Part shown: positions 33,880 through 41,687 of the stretch, one piece after another
Position numbering within the stretch: position 1 is the stretch's first letter
Layout: the number at the start of each line of letters is the position of its first letter
NCBI GenBank assembly: GCA_019636335.1
Contig: JAHBXR010000025.1
Span: 1 to 64,000 of the forward strand
Reading direction: 5' to 3'
DNA: 64,000 nt
From: Pirellulales bacterium
Lineage (GTDB): Bacteria; Planctomycetota; Planctomycetia; Pirellulales; JAEUIK01
The notes under the pieces: generated by a model
Database searches by the model: none
What the model was told of the DNA's origin: nothing
Seen by the model: only the letters and a program-made list of their open reading frames with translations
Position numbers and translations under genes: made by a program

Positions 33880-34914
33880 TTAGCGAGGAGTACCAGCCGG
33901 CTGGGGTTGTTGCGCCGTGCGAGGGGCGGGTTGGCCCGTAGGGGCACCCGGCGCCGGCTGACCGGCGACCGGGGGCTGTGCGGCAGGGGGGTGTTCGTCG
34001 ATGCGCGTCCAACCCAGGGGGGTGCTCGTGTCCTTGATGATCTCCCCCTTGATCTTTTCGAACCAACTATTGGTAGACACATTGGCAAACTGGTGCGTCG
34101 TGCGGCTCTTGCCATCGGGCAGCTCGAGCATCAGCGCGAAGGGAACCCATTGAGCATCGAGCATTACCTCGGCGCGGCGAAAGTTCGCCGCATCGCGCTG
34201 GAACTTTGGAAACGCCTCGAGGCAGATTTTTTCTTGATGGGCCTCCGGGGGGGCGATTTGGCGGATCCAGTAACGGGCCTTCATCTTGTTGGCGTCGGCG
34301 CCGAACAAGAAGGGGAGCGGACCGTCGGCGATGGCCTTGCCTTTCAACTCGTTGGGTAATTGCCGCACCACGAGCTTGCGATTGCCATGGTCGAACTCGT
34401 AGATCGCATTGCCGTCGCAGACCCAATGCTCGGAGACTCCGACCGGCTTACCCTGATCGTTGAGCTCCTCAACGTAGTACTTGCCTTTGTCCGGCGCCGT
34501 GTACTTGAGCTGGCCAGCACCGCGCGTGTTTTTGCCAAACACGGGATTCGATTCCCAACGGTAGATGGTGCATTGCATCGATTCGATCTTCCCGCTTGTG
34601 TTTTGCCAAGTGAGGAGGATGCGGTCGAGTGCCTGCTGCTCTTCGCGAGAGAGTTGAAAAGGGGCCTGTGGCTCTGGCTGGCTGAATCCTTGCGGTTGGC
34701 CCGGCTGGGCTGGCGGTTGTTGCGGACCACCCGGCGCCGCCTGATTCATCTGGCGCGTGGGCTGTTGCTGCGTCAGACGCGGATCGGTTTTGAGCTGCGG
34801 GGCCTGCGGCCGTCCCCCCGGCTGCGGACCTTGCCCTTGCGCCGAGGCATCGCGGCACGAACAAACCGACATCCCCAAGAGTGCCGCCGCCATCAAACCG
34901 AGTCGTCCTGACAT
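33880..34914 (-). CDS. TIGR03009-family secreted protein
   Basis: The 344-residue product starts at 34914 (GGAG 9 nt upstream) and carries a signal peptide (MSGRLGLMAAALLGMSVCSC). A Gln/Pro-rich linker covers about residues 30-80, then the TIGR03009 planctomycete domain: LDRILLTWQNTSGKIESMQC near 95-115, an outer-membrane-lipoprotein-like beta sheet (GKYYVEELNDQGKPVG...WVCDGNAIYEFDHGNRKL) and KARYWIRQIAPPE. The fold resembles LolA/LppX-like lipid carriers, but substrate is not known. The C-terminal 45 residues are again Pro/Gln/Ala-rich. TIGR03009 proteins are known only from planctomycetes, which supports the taxonomic call. Confidence 0.85.
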   Translation of the reverse strand: MSGRLGLMAAALLGMSVCSCRDASAQGQGPQPGGRPQAPQLKTDPRLTQQQPTRQMNQAAPGGPQQPPAQPGQPQGFSQPEPQAPFQLSREEQQALDRILLTWQNTSGKIESMQCTIYRWESNPVFGKNTRGAGQLKYTAPDKGKYYVEELNDQGKPVGVSEHWVCDGNAIYEFDHGNRKLVVRQLPNELKGKAIADGPLPFLFGADANKMKARYWIRQIAPPEAHQEKICLEAFPKFQRDAANFRRAEVMLDAQWVPFALMLELPDGKSRTTHQFANVSTNSWFEKIKGEIIKDTSTPLGWTRIDEHPPAAQPPVAGQPAPGAPTGQPAPRTAQQPQPAGTPR

Positions 34915-35165
34915 CGATTGCTTCTCCGTAGCGCGTGAGAGATGCCGCGACCAGCCGGAGAACTCCAGCAGGGAAAATCGAGGCGTAGGGATGCAGCGCA
35001 GCCACACGCCCAACGGTCGGGCAAATCGGGCGGGGATTCTAGCAACAAGCCGCGACCACCCCTAGGCCGATCTCCACGCACAGCACGTCTTGCTGCCCAT
35101 GAATCGCAGCATCCACAGGTTTCGCAGATTACGCAGCCTGGTGCCTTTTCCCGCGAAATAGAAGA

Positions 35166-35194
35166 CCCCCTCTCCCCGCGCTGGGGAGAGGGGG
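35166..35194 (-). terminator. Hairpin downstream of the di-heme peroxidase gene
   Basis: CCCCCTCTCCCC (35166-35177) and GGGGAGAGGGGG (35183-35194) form a 12-bp perfect stem with a 5-nt loop, 16 bp past the stop of the peroxidase gene. On the minus strand it is followed by TCTTCTATTT, a weak T-rich tail, so it fits an intrinsic terminator. Confidence 0.6.
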
Positions 35195-35209
35195 GTGGGA
35201 AATCATCGC

Positions 35210-36604
35210 TTACCCAGCCTTGGTGGCGCCGGCCGGGAGGCGGTCGGTTTCGACCTGGGGGAATTCGCCCGAGCAAGCCTTCATGAACTCGACCAGATCC
35301 TTCTTGTCCTGATCGGTCAGGTCGAGCTTCTTGATGCGCTGGTTGAGGTACGGGTTCGGCTCGCCCCCCTTGGCGTAGAACTCGACCACTTCCTCCAGAG
35401 TCTGCACGCTGCCATCGTGCATGTAGGGGGCGGTGTGCTCGACGTTGCGGATGGTGGGCGTCTTGAACGCCCCCTTGTCCTTCTCGTCCTTGGTGATTTC
35501 ATACCGGCCCAGATCGGGGGGCTCGGCCGCCATGCCGACGCCGATGTTGTAGTACTGCTCGTCGGTCAGATTCGGGCCGACGTGGCAAGCGCTGCAGTTG
35601 GTCTTGTCGCTGAAATAGAGGGCCATGCCACGCTTGGCGCTCTCCGACATGGGATGCGCTTCGGCATCGGCGACGGCTTTTTCGTACGCGGCGTAGGTCT
35701 CGGGATCGTCTTCCTTCAGTTCTTCGGGATCGATGCCTTCGAACGCCTTCAGCTTCTCTTCGTAGTCGAACGGCGAGGGGCCGGTCACGATCGCCCGTTC
35801 GAAGCTCGCGATGGCCTCGGCGATCGCCTCGATCGAGACGCCGCCGAAGATCTGCTCGAACTGCAGCTTGTAGCCCGGGATTTCGCCCACGGTCGTGCAG
35901 CAGACTTCGTGCGTGTTGGACATTTCGATCGGGTTGGCGATCGGTCCCTTGGCCTGCTCTTCGAGCGTGGCGGCGCGGCCGTCCCAGAACTGCGCGTCGC
36001 TCAGGATGCGGTTGTAGGAGACGGGTGAGTTACGACCTCCCTGCTGTCCATCCACGCCGATACCGAACTGCGTATGCTTGGCGTAGCCTTCGTCGGGGTG
36101 ATGGCAGTCGGCGCAGCTAATCGTGGCGTTGGACGACAGTCGCTTGTCGAAGTAAAGCTGACGGCCGAGCTCGATCTTGGCCCGCGTGAGGGGATTGTCG
36201 TGCAGCCCCTTCACCTGCGCGATCCCCTTATCGAGCCCCACGGGCAATTCGATCTCGAGGATCTCGCTGTTCTTCGGGTCGTTGAGCCAGGCGGCGATTT
36301 GCTCGTCGGTCAAAGGACCGTCCCCCGGAATGCCGGTCGTCAGATCGGGGGAGCCGAGCAGCACCTTTTGCTTCGGCGCGGGGGCCGTGGCGGCCCCCGC
36401 GGGCGACGTCGAATGGTCGGTGACTTCATCGGCCGGCGTGGCGGGCACGCTGGTGGCGTCGCTGGCGGCCTCGGTCGTGTGGCTCGGCGCGGCATCGCCG
36501 TTCGACGCAGGCGTAGTCGACGACGGCTTGCAGCCCAACAGTGAACACGAAAGCGTTAGCGTCAGGAACAGGGCGTGCCTGACGTTTGGAGTTTGCAGGG
36601 TCAT
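35210..36604 (-). CDS. Di-heme cytochrome c peroxidase-family lipoprotein
   Basis: The start at 36604 gives a 464-residue product with a lipoprotein signal (LLGC, Cys25 lipidated) and a Ser/Thr/Ala-rich linker to about residue 75. Two c-type heme sites are visible: CADCH at 164-168 and CSACH at 337-341. Further CCP/MauG-family elements are WDGRAATLEEQA near 207, SFERAI near 267, and MHDGSVQTLEEVV near 405, with the axial methionine probably in the latter. The family reduces peroxide or oxidises other substrates in the periplasm, taking electrons from small cytochromes. It is monocistronic with a terminator downstream. Confidence 0.93.
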   Translation of the reverse strand: MTLQTPNVRHALFLTLTLSCSLLGCKPSSTTPASNGDAAPSHTTEAASDATSVPATPADEVTDHSTSPAGAATAPAPKQKVLLGSPDLTTGIPGDGPLTDEQIAAWLNDPKNSEILEIELPVGLDKGIAQVKGLHDNPLTRAKIELGRQLYFDKRLSSNATISCADCHHPDEGYAKHTQFGIGVDGQQGGRNSPVSYNRILSDAQFWDGRAATLEEQAKGPIANPIEMSNTHEVCCTTVGEIPGYKLQFEQIFGGVSIEAIAEAIASFERAIVTGPSPFDYEEKLKAFEGIDPEELKEDDPETYAAYEKAVADAEAHPMSESAKRGMALYFSDKTNCSACHVGPNLTDEQYYNIGVGMAAEPPDLGRYEITKDEKDKGAFKTPTIRNVEHTAPYMHDGSVQTLEEVVEFYAKGGEPNPYLNQRIKKLDLTDQDKKDLVEFMKACSGEFPQVETDRLPAGATKAG

Positions 36605-36968
36605 CGTTGTGCCTCGCACGATTGCTAGGGAGAGTGGTGTGGTGGTCGGGAGTGCGCGGCGCCAGGTGCTCTTGGTCGCCGGCCCGGTCGCGGACGCCAC
36701 GATTCGTCCCCACTCGCCGCGTTGCACGGCGAAACGAACCGAGAGGTAGCGTCGCTCGTCTGCCCGGTTGGACCGTGCAGGGGCGTCTCCCGCGCCTTCT
36801 GTTTAACATGCGCCGCAGGCAGATTGAAGAGCGCCGGCAAATATCGGCTCCGATTCGGCGTATCCCGCGTGGAGTGTTCCAGATTCCGTTGCTTTCGCCG
36901 CGCCGGGGCCGAGCGTATATTGCGGCAAGTCAAACCCTGCCTGTGCCGACTACGCAAGGACCGAGCCA
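36605..36968. promoter_or_regulatory. 364-bp divergent intergenic region
   Basis: No gene is supported here. The region separates the divergent peroxidase and VOC genes and must hold both promoters. TATATT at 36916-36921, with a weak TTTCGC 17 bp further upstream, is the best promoter candidate for the VOC gene; no operator-like repeat is seen. Confidence 0.3.
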
Positions 36969-37367
36969 ATGCCCGCGCCGCTGCCGATTCAATCGGTGAA
37001 CCACATTGCCCGATTGACGCGGCACCTCGAAGAGAGCCGCGCGTTCTACCGCGACGTGTTGGGCTTTCGCGAGATTCCGCGGCCGAATTTCAATTTCGGG
37101 GGGGCCTGGCTCTACAATTATGGCTTGCAGATCCACCTGATCGTGTCGGACGACGCCCCCCGCAGCGAGGGCGAAATCTCGACTCGCGATGCCCACGTCG
37201 CGCTGCATGTCGACGACGTGAAACGGGCCGAAGCCTTGCTGCAAGAACACGGCATTGCGTACCGCTCGAACTACGTCGCCGACCGCGACGTGACGCAACT
37301 CTTCTTCCGCGACCCGGACGGATACCACATCGAGGTAGCGACCTATCCACCCGTGCGGGAAGCGTGA
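36969..37367 (+). CDS. VOC (glyoxalase/dioxygenase superfamily) protein
   Basis: The 132-residue product is a single VOC module. Two beta-alpha-beta-beta-beta units are apparent: SVNHIARLTRHLEESRAFYRDVLGF near residues 9-33 and AHVALHVDDVKRAEALL near 75-91, with the metal-binding pattern His12, (N-terminal) and Glu in DPDGYHIEVATYPP (Glu about 123). It could be a lyase, dioxygenase or resistance protein; the family does not decide. The CAAGGACC leader upstream is a weak ribosome binding site. Its stop codon overlaps the first bases of a degenerate zeta-toxin-like remnant. Confidence 0.87.
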   Translation: MPAPLPIQSVNHIARLTRHLEESRAFYRDVLGFREIPRPNFNFGGAWLYNYGLQIHLIVSDDAPRSEGEISTRDAHVALHVDDVKRAEALLQEHGIAYRSNYVADRDVTQLFFRDPDGYHIEVATYPPVREA

Positions 37368-37735
37368 GAAAGTCTGCGCTTGAGACGACCCTCGCCAGTC
37401 GTACGTTCGCGCCGTGGATCCGGCAGCTATTGTCCTCGGGCTATTCGCTTCGATTGGTCTACCTCTGGTTGCCGAGTCCGGACTTGGCGGTCCAGAGAGT
37501 TGCAGAACGATTTGCTCAAGGTGGTCACAGCGTGCCGGAAGCTACCATTCGTCGATGATACCGCGCTGGCGCACGAAATTTCTTCCAACTCTACCAACCG
37601 CTGGCGGACTACTGGCATATCTACGATAATAGCTCCGCACGGCCACGCATGATCGCGGTCGGCGCAGGTATTCATGCAACGCGAGTTGCAGACCAGCCGG
37701 CCTGGGAAGCGTTCCAAGCTGTAGGCGCAGCGTGA
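37364..37735 (+). pseudogene. Degenerate zeta-toxin-like/AAA ATPase remnant, N-terminally truncated with an internal stop
   Basis: Reading from the GTG at 37364, the frame gives ALETTLASRTFAPWIRQL, SGYSLRLVYLWLPSPD and ERFAQGGHSVPEATIRR. A TGA at 37556-37558 (65th codon) interrupts it. After the TGA the same frame continues YRAGARNFFQLYQPLADYW and PRMIAVGAGI, ending with the stop at 37733-37735. This matches the C-terminal two-thirds of zeta-toxin-like P-loop kinases, where an Arg would be expected at the TGA (IRRRYxxG). The Walker A half is missing: the remnant begins inside the stop codon of the VOC gene. It may be a dead gene, or a readthrough product if TGA were decoded; the first is far more likely. 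Confidence 0.8.
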
Positions 37736-37926
37736 ATCAACCGTCGATCGATCTTGATGCCATCGAGCGCGAAGCAACGCTCGTGGAAAGGGCGATCCAG
37801 CAGGCGGTCGCCGAGGAAATTCGCCGTCACAAACTACTGGGTCAACCCATTGTGATCGGTGTGGAAAATCAGATCCGAATTGTCCCTGCCGCCGAGATCG
37901 AACTGCCGAACGTGCCGCAAGACTGA
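37732..37926 (+). CDS. Small protein, putative partner of zeta-toxin-like gene
   Basis: The GTG at 37732 overlaps the TGA of the zeta-toxin-like remnant (GTGA), which is typical of translationally coupled toxin-antitoxin-like pairs. The 64-residue product has an N-terminal acidic helix (LDAIEREATLVERAIQQAVAEE) and a short C-terminal segment ending in PNVPQD. Similar small proteins lie behind intact zeta-like P-loop genes in many bacteria and are taken as their partner or antitoxin; this assignment is by context. It appears intact although the partner is decayed. Confidence 0.65.
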   Translation: MNQPSIDLDAIEREATLVERAIQQAVAEEIRRHKLLGQPIVIGVENQIRIVPAAEIELPNVPQD

Positions 37927-37962
37927 GTCCATGTCTGCTGCCACCCCTTAGATCGGCTTCCG

Positions 37963-38556
37963 ATGTCAAGCTCGTTTCAAGCTATGCGACAGTCGGATCA
38001 AAGTCCGAAACGTCGCATTCGTGACCTCGCTGTCTGGGTGGCTGCCTCGTTTGTGCCGGTCGTGTTGCTTTCGTTGGCCACGGTCACGATCACGGCAGCC
38101 GGTTTGTGGCTGATGCTTCCACGACTCGTGAACACACTTTCCGGTGCGCTAGCGATGTTCTACGCGGTGGTGTTTTTCGCCAGCGCCATCGCTGCGTCAA
38201 AGAGCCGTTCTATCGCCGTTACGGGAAAGAGCTTTGTCGGGGCGTTGATGTGGACGGTCCCGCCAGCGTTGGTATACCTGGCGTGCGGCGTTCTCTACGT
38301 CGGTATGTTCTTAGTCGGCCTAGTGGTGATGCCCTTCGTGATCTTTGCCGGTATGTTCTATGCGCCGTTGGCGGCATGTGCCGGCGTGGATTATTGGCAA
38401 ACTGCTCTCGCCAACATGGGGCATCACCTCTCGCGTCGCGCGATCGAACGCTCGCTCGTCGCATTGCAGTGGGTCGCGCTGCTGGCTACGTGGCCGCTGT
38501 TTCTATCGTTCCTCGATCTGCTCGCCTCCTTCGGAATCAAGTCGGGATGGGATTGA
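37963..38556 (+). CDS. Hypothetical integral membrane protein
   Basis: The 197-residue product has about five hydrophobic segments: residues 24-44 (VWVAASFVPVVLLSLATVTI), 47-57, 60-80, 92-130 (two helices close together) and 165-190. A basic, cytoplasmic N-terminus precedes the first helix (KRRIRDLA). No known domain is seen. GC content in this gene and the preceding remnant looks lower than that of neighbours, consistent with an accessory origin. Confidence 0.6.
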   Translation: MSSSFQAMRQSDQSPKRRIRDLAVWVAASFVPVVLLSLATVTITAAGLWLMLPRLVNTLSGALAMFYAVVFFASAIAASKSRSIAVTGKSFVGALMWTVPPALVYLACGVLYVGMFLVGLVVMPFVIFAGMFYAPLAACAGVDYWQTALANMGHHLSRRAIERSLVALQWVALLATWPLFLSFLDLLASFGIKSGWD

Positions 38557-38638
38557 TGCCATTCACGACCAGCCTTCGCTTCGCCGCCAACTGATCACGA
38601 CACATCGCCACATCATCCAATCACCTTGCGTTACAGAA

Positions 38639-39682
38639 ATGAATTCTATGTCTAATGCAAACATCAATCGCCAGTGGCGTCTCAAGACTCGGCCGAAAGG
38701 CATGGTCTCGGAGGCGAACTTCGAATATCGCGAAGAGCCGATTCCCACGCCGCGCAACGGCCAGATCCTGGTGCGGAATCTCTATCTTTCATTCGACCCG
38801 GCGATGCGAGCCTGGTTGTGGGATCGCCCCTCCTACATTCCCCCCGTCGGCATCGGCGAGGTCATGCGGGCCTCGGCCGTGGCGCAGGTCATCGAATCGA
38901 AGAAGCCGGGCTTCGAGGCGGGCGATTTCGTCGTCGGCGCCTTCGGCTGGCAGGACTACGCCGCCACGACCGGCGGCGGGCCGGTGCCCGTCACCAAGAT
39001 TCCCCCCGGCGTGCCGCTTACCTGGCCCCTGGGGGTGCTCGGCATGACGGGCCTCACCGCCTACTTCGGGCTGCTCGACATCACGGATCCCAAGGCTGGC
39101 GAAACGGTCGTCGTCTCCGGGGCGGCGGGAGCCGTCGGCTCCGTCGTGGCACAGATCGCGCGGATCAAGGGCTGCCGCGTGATCGGCATCGCCGGTGGAT
39201 CCGACAAGTGCCGCTGGCTCGTTGAACGTGCTCGGGTCGATGCGGCGATCGACTACAAGAGCGAGGACGTTGCCGGGCGGTTGAAGGAGCTATGCCCCAA
39301 GGGGATTAACGTCTACTTCGACAACGTGGGTGGCGAGACGCTCGAGGCGGTGCTGAACAACCTGGCGCTGCATGCGCGGATTTCGCTCTGCGGGGGCATC
39401 TCGCAGTACAACGCCGAGGGGCGCGTGCCCGGTCCGGCGAATTACCTGAGTCTGCTCGTGCAGCGAGCGCGGATGGAAGGTTTTATTGTGTTCGACTATC
39501 TGCCGCGTTTCGGCGAGGCCATTGCTGAATTGGCAGGCTGGGTGATGGCCGACGAGATCCGCATCGAAGAAGACATTCAGGAAGGTTTTGAGAACATCCC
39601 GAAAACATTGCTCCGCCTGTTCGAGGGAAAGAATCTCGGCAAGCAGCTCCTGAAGCTGGCCGACCCGCCGACCAAACGCTAG
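38639..39682 (+). CDS. NADP-dependent MDR oxidoreductase (CurA-like)
   Basis: The 347-residue product starts at 38639 or, 9 bp later, at 38648. It is a zinc-free medium-chain dehydrogenase/reductase: the N-terminal GroES-like part contains NGQILVRNLYLSFDPAMRAWL near residues 40-60, and the Rossmann part contains VVSGAAGAVGSVVAQIAR (around 155-172). FDNVGGETLEAVLNNLALHARISLCGGIS near 235-265 (shown for position only in parts) is highly conserved in the prostaglandin/alkenal reductase group. Members reduce alpha,beta-unsaturated aldehydes and ketones with NADPH; the family includes E. coli CurA. It ends upstream of three hairpins. Confidence 0.93.
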   Translation: MNSMSNANINRQWRLKTRPKGMVSEANFEYREEPIPTPRNGQILVRNLYLSFDPAMRAWLWDRPSYIPPVGIGEVMRASAVAQVIESKKPGFEAGDFVVGAFGWQDYAATTGGGPVPVTKIPPGVPLTWPLGVLGMTGLTAYFGLLDITDPKAGETVVVSGAAGAVGSVVAQIARIKGCRVIGIAGGSDKCRWLVERARVDAAIDYKSEDVAGRLKELCPKGINVYFDNVGGETLEAVLNNLALHARISLCGGISQYNAEGRVPGPANYLSLLVQRARMEGFIVFDYLPRFGEAIAELAGWVMADEIRIEEDIQEGFENIPKTLLRLFEGKNLGKQLLKLADPPTKR

Positions 39683-39740
39683 GCCCGTGGCCCTGCGGAA
39701 AAACCGCGAAGGGCCAATACTCCTCCCATCCCTTCGCGCT

Positions 39741-39796
39741 CTTCGCGCCTTGGCGGTAAGCAAAAGCCGATGATTGCTTACCGCCAAGGCGCGAAG
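39741..39796. repeat. 23-bp perfect inverted repeat
   Basis: The left arm (39741-39763) begins CTTCGCGCCTTGGCGG and the right arm (39774-39796) is its exact complement; the loop is 10 nt. The arm is preceded by a partial direct copy (CCTTCGCGCT). No T-tract follows. A mobile-repeat origin or a very stable RNA hairpin is possible. Confidence 0.7.
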
Positions 39797-39875
39797 GAAT
39801 AAGCCGAGAGGACATCTCTCACGGCTGCCGTGGTGCGGTTCCCGTTGCTCGTTTCCTGTCGCGGTCAGAAAAACA

Positions 39876-39917
39876 AAAACCCCGCAGCACCGCGTTGTGC
39901 TGCGGGGTTTTGTTTTT
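39876..39917. terminator. Bidirectional intrinsic terminator
   Basis: CCCCGCAGCAC (39880-39890) and GTGCTGCGGGG (39897-39907) form an 11-bp stem around CGCGTT, flanked by AAAA on the left and TTTTGTTTTT on the right. It satisfies the rule in both directions and should end both the oxidoreductase and the cold-shock transcripts. Confidence 0.92.
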
Positions 39918-39970
39918 GGCCGAAGTTCTCGCGGTGCGTCGAGTTCGCGACTCGTCGCGGCGGCTGGCTC

Positions 39971-40002
39971 GCTAACGCTTCGCCCCGTGGGCAAGCGTTA
40001 GC
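39971..40002. repeat. 10-bp inverted repeat downstream of the cold-shock gene
   Basis: GCTAACGCTT (39971-39980) and AAGCGTTAGC (39993-40002) flank a 12-nt loop; no T-tract follows. It lies 35 bp past the stop of the cold-shock gene. Confidence 0.55.
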
Positions 40003-40037
40003 CGGTTAGTTGTTTCTGGCTGCTGATTTCAGCCGGA

Positions 40038-40235
40038 CTAGATGGGGGTGACCGACTCAGCGCGGGGACCCTTCGGACCGCGGCCTTCGGTGTACGTTAC
40101 CTTCTGGCCCTCGCGGAGCGTCTCGAAGGTGCCGCCTTGCACCGAAGAATGGTGGAAGAACAACTCACCGTTGTCTCCCTTGATGAACCCGAATCCCTTG
40201 TCCGCAATCAGCTTCTTGATCGTGCCTTCAGCCAT
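40038..40235 (-). CDS. Cold-shock domain protein
   Basis: The 65-residue protein is a single CSD with both RNA-binding motifs: KGFGFI (RNP1, around residues 13-18) and LFFHHS (RNP2, residues 25-30). It binds single-stranded RNA or DNA and can act as an RNA chaperone. AGGGAG lies about 10-16 nt upstream of the start. The next divergent gene's promoter is 370 bp away, so a long 5' leader, common for csp genes, is possible. Confidence 0.95.
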   Translation of the reverse strand: MAEGTIKKLIADKGFGFIKGDNGELFFHHSSVQGGTFETLREGQKVTYTEGRGPKGPRAESVTPI

Positions 40236-40824
40236 CGTCGCAAAAACTCCCTAAACAAATCGAAAGAACGTCGAGTGGACGCCATACCCCGCCCCACCAA
40301 CCCCTGATGCGGGCACAGGCAGAATCGTCCAGGTAGAAAAAGAGGTGAGTAAGTCAGCCGCGACTAAAGAACCGTCCGCGGCAGCTCGCTGTAGCGCGAT
40401 CTGAGAGGAGAGTCTCAAGCAGGCAGGGGCTTGACTTTCTTCGACCCCAACAAAGTAAGTATAGCAAATCCGTCATCGATAGCTAGGCGAATTACTGGTC
40501 GACGCGTGGTCTCGTCGCGACCAGCACCACCGTTCCCGTCGTTCGCCGGTAAACTCCCCCCCACCCAGCCCCTAAACCCGCGAGATTTCCCGCAAGTCCT
40601 ACCGCTTGACCGGTTTCGAGCTTGTGCCCTATACTCCCGAACGTTACACCACATGCCGGATTCGGCAGTCCGCGGCGCGAGCCAGTGCTGCTCGTCGGCG
40701 GCTGCATCCGACGTCGTGTGGCGTCGCCCGTCGCTTTTACTTTGGCGGGCCGCTGGTCCGTTTCGATCGTCGGCAGGAGGCTGCCGATCGCCCTTTTCTT
40801 CTGCCCGATCCAAGCAGGGAACGC
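40236..40824. promoter_or_regulatory. 589-bp divergent intergenic region
   Basis: No protein gene is supported. The left part is the leader and promoter zone of the cold-shock gene on the minus strand. A good plus-strand promoter (40606-40635) for the TPR gene is near the right end, which leaves about 190 nt of leader before that gene's start. Confidence 0.4.
40606..40635 (+). promoter_or_regulatory. Sigma-70-type promoter for the TPR-RluA operon
   Basis: TTGACC (40606-40611) and TATACT (40630-40635) are separated by 18 bp, each one mismatch from consensus. It is the best-matching promoter in the window. The resulting transcript would have a leader of about 185 nt before the ATG at 40825. 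Confidence 0.6.
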
Positions 40825-41667
40825 ATGAAGACCGAACGCCGTCACGAATTGCAGACCAATCAACTTGCCGACTGGATGGGGAATTCAGTCGAGACGGCAA
40901 AGCCCTACACCAAGCTCATCGCCGGCGTCGTCGTGGCGGCGGTGGTCATCTTCGGCTCGATCTATTACCTCTCGCGGCAGACCGAGAAGCGTCAGGCCGA
41001 GGGTTGGGAAAAATACTTCGCGGCCATGACGCGCCCCACGCCCGACCAGATGCAGGCCGTGGCCGATGCGTACCGCGGCACGGCCGTCGGTAGCTGGGCG
41101 CGCCTCGATCTGGCCGACATTCAAGCCGAGCGCGGCACCGAGGCCTTGTTTCAGGATCGCAACGAAGCCAACCAGGAGTTGCGTTCGGCGATGGAAAACT
41201 ACCGGCTCGTCGCCGACGAACCGGCCGCCGGCGACATTCCCCGCCAGCGCGCCCTGCTGGGTCTGGCCCGAGCCAGCGAATCGCTGAATCAGTTGGACAT
41301 CGCCCGCGACGCGTACAACCGCCTGCTCAAAGACTACCCGAACTCCGCCTACTCGGATGAGGCGACTCAACGTTTGGCCGATCTCGATCGCCCCGCCACG
41401 AAGGCGTTCTACGATTGGTTCGCGTTGCAAGATCCGAAGCCCCCGCAGGAAGATCTCAACCCGATCTTCGATGGCATTCAAGGCCTCGGCGGACAGGGCT
41501 CGAGCGAAATGTCGCTCGAGAGCCTGAACCTGGATTTCGATCCCACCACGCCCGCAGGGGACGCGGTTCCCGCGGAAGGCGCAGGCGAACCCCCCGCCGA
41601 CGAAACTTCGGAAGAGGCGAGCCAGGAATCGGCTCCCGCCGAGGAAACACCTGTCTCGCAGCCGTAA
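40825..41667 (+). CDS. Membrane-anchored TPR protein (YfgM/tetratricopeptide type)
   Basis: The ATG at 40825 has a CAGGGA site 4-10 nt upstream; the product is 280 residues. A cytoplasmic N-terminus of about 30 residues is followed by a transmembrane helix (LIAGVVVAAVVIFGSIYYL, about 31-49). The periplasmic part has TPR-like helices (ALLGLARASESLNQLDIARDAYNRLLKDYPNSAYS-type repeat, about residues 130-165). The last 80 residues are acidic and Pro/Ala-rich. Such proteins act as chaperone-like scaffolds for envelope complexes. It is 20 bp upstream of the pseudouridine synthase gene. Confidence 0.83.
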   Translation: MKTERRHELQTNQLADWMGNSVETAKPYTKLIAGVVVAAVVIFGSIYYLSRQTEKRQAEGWEKYFAAMTRPTPDQMQAVADAYRGTAVGSWARLDLADIQAERGTEALFQDRNEANQELRSAMENYRLVADEPAAGDIPRQRALLGLARASESLNQLDIARDAYNRLLKDYPNSAYSDEATQRLADLDRPATKAFYDWFALQDPKPPQEDLNPIFDGIQGLGGQGSSEMSLESLNLDFDPTTPAGDAVPAEGAGEPPADETSEEASQESAPAEETPVSQP

Positions 41668-41687
41668 CGCGATCTCATGATACGCGG

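Larger units (their letters stand above)
39683..40037. other. 355-bp gap with three hairpins between convergent genes
   Basis: No gene is supported. The region holds, in order, a 23-bp perfect inverted repeat (39741-39796), a strong bidirectional terminator (39880-39917) and a 10-bp inverted repeat (39971-40002). It lies between the convergent CurA-like and cold-shock genes. Confidence 0.6.

Noticed and set aside
37556..37558. TGA as a selenocysteine or recoded codon
   Set aside because: The expected residue is Arg, no Sec-type context or insertion structure is apparent, and the missing N-terminus already indicates a decayed gene.
37427..37969. 180-codon minus-strand frame opposite the zeta-toxin remnant
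   Set aside because: It is antisense to the remnant and its small partner, with no recognisable features; the plus-strand reading explains the conserved motifs.
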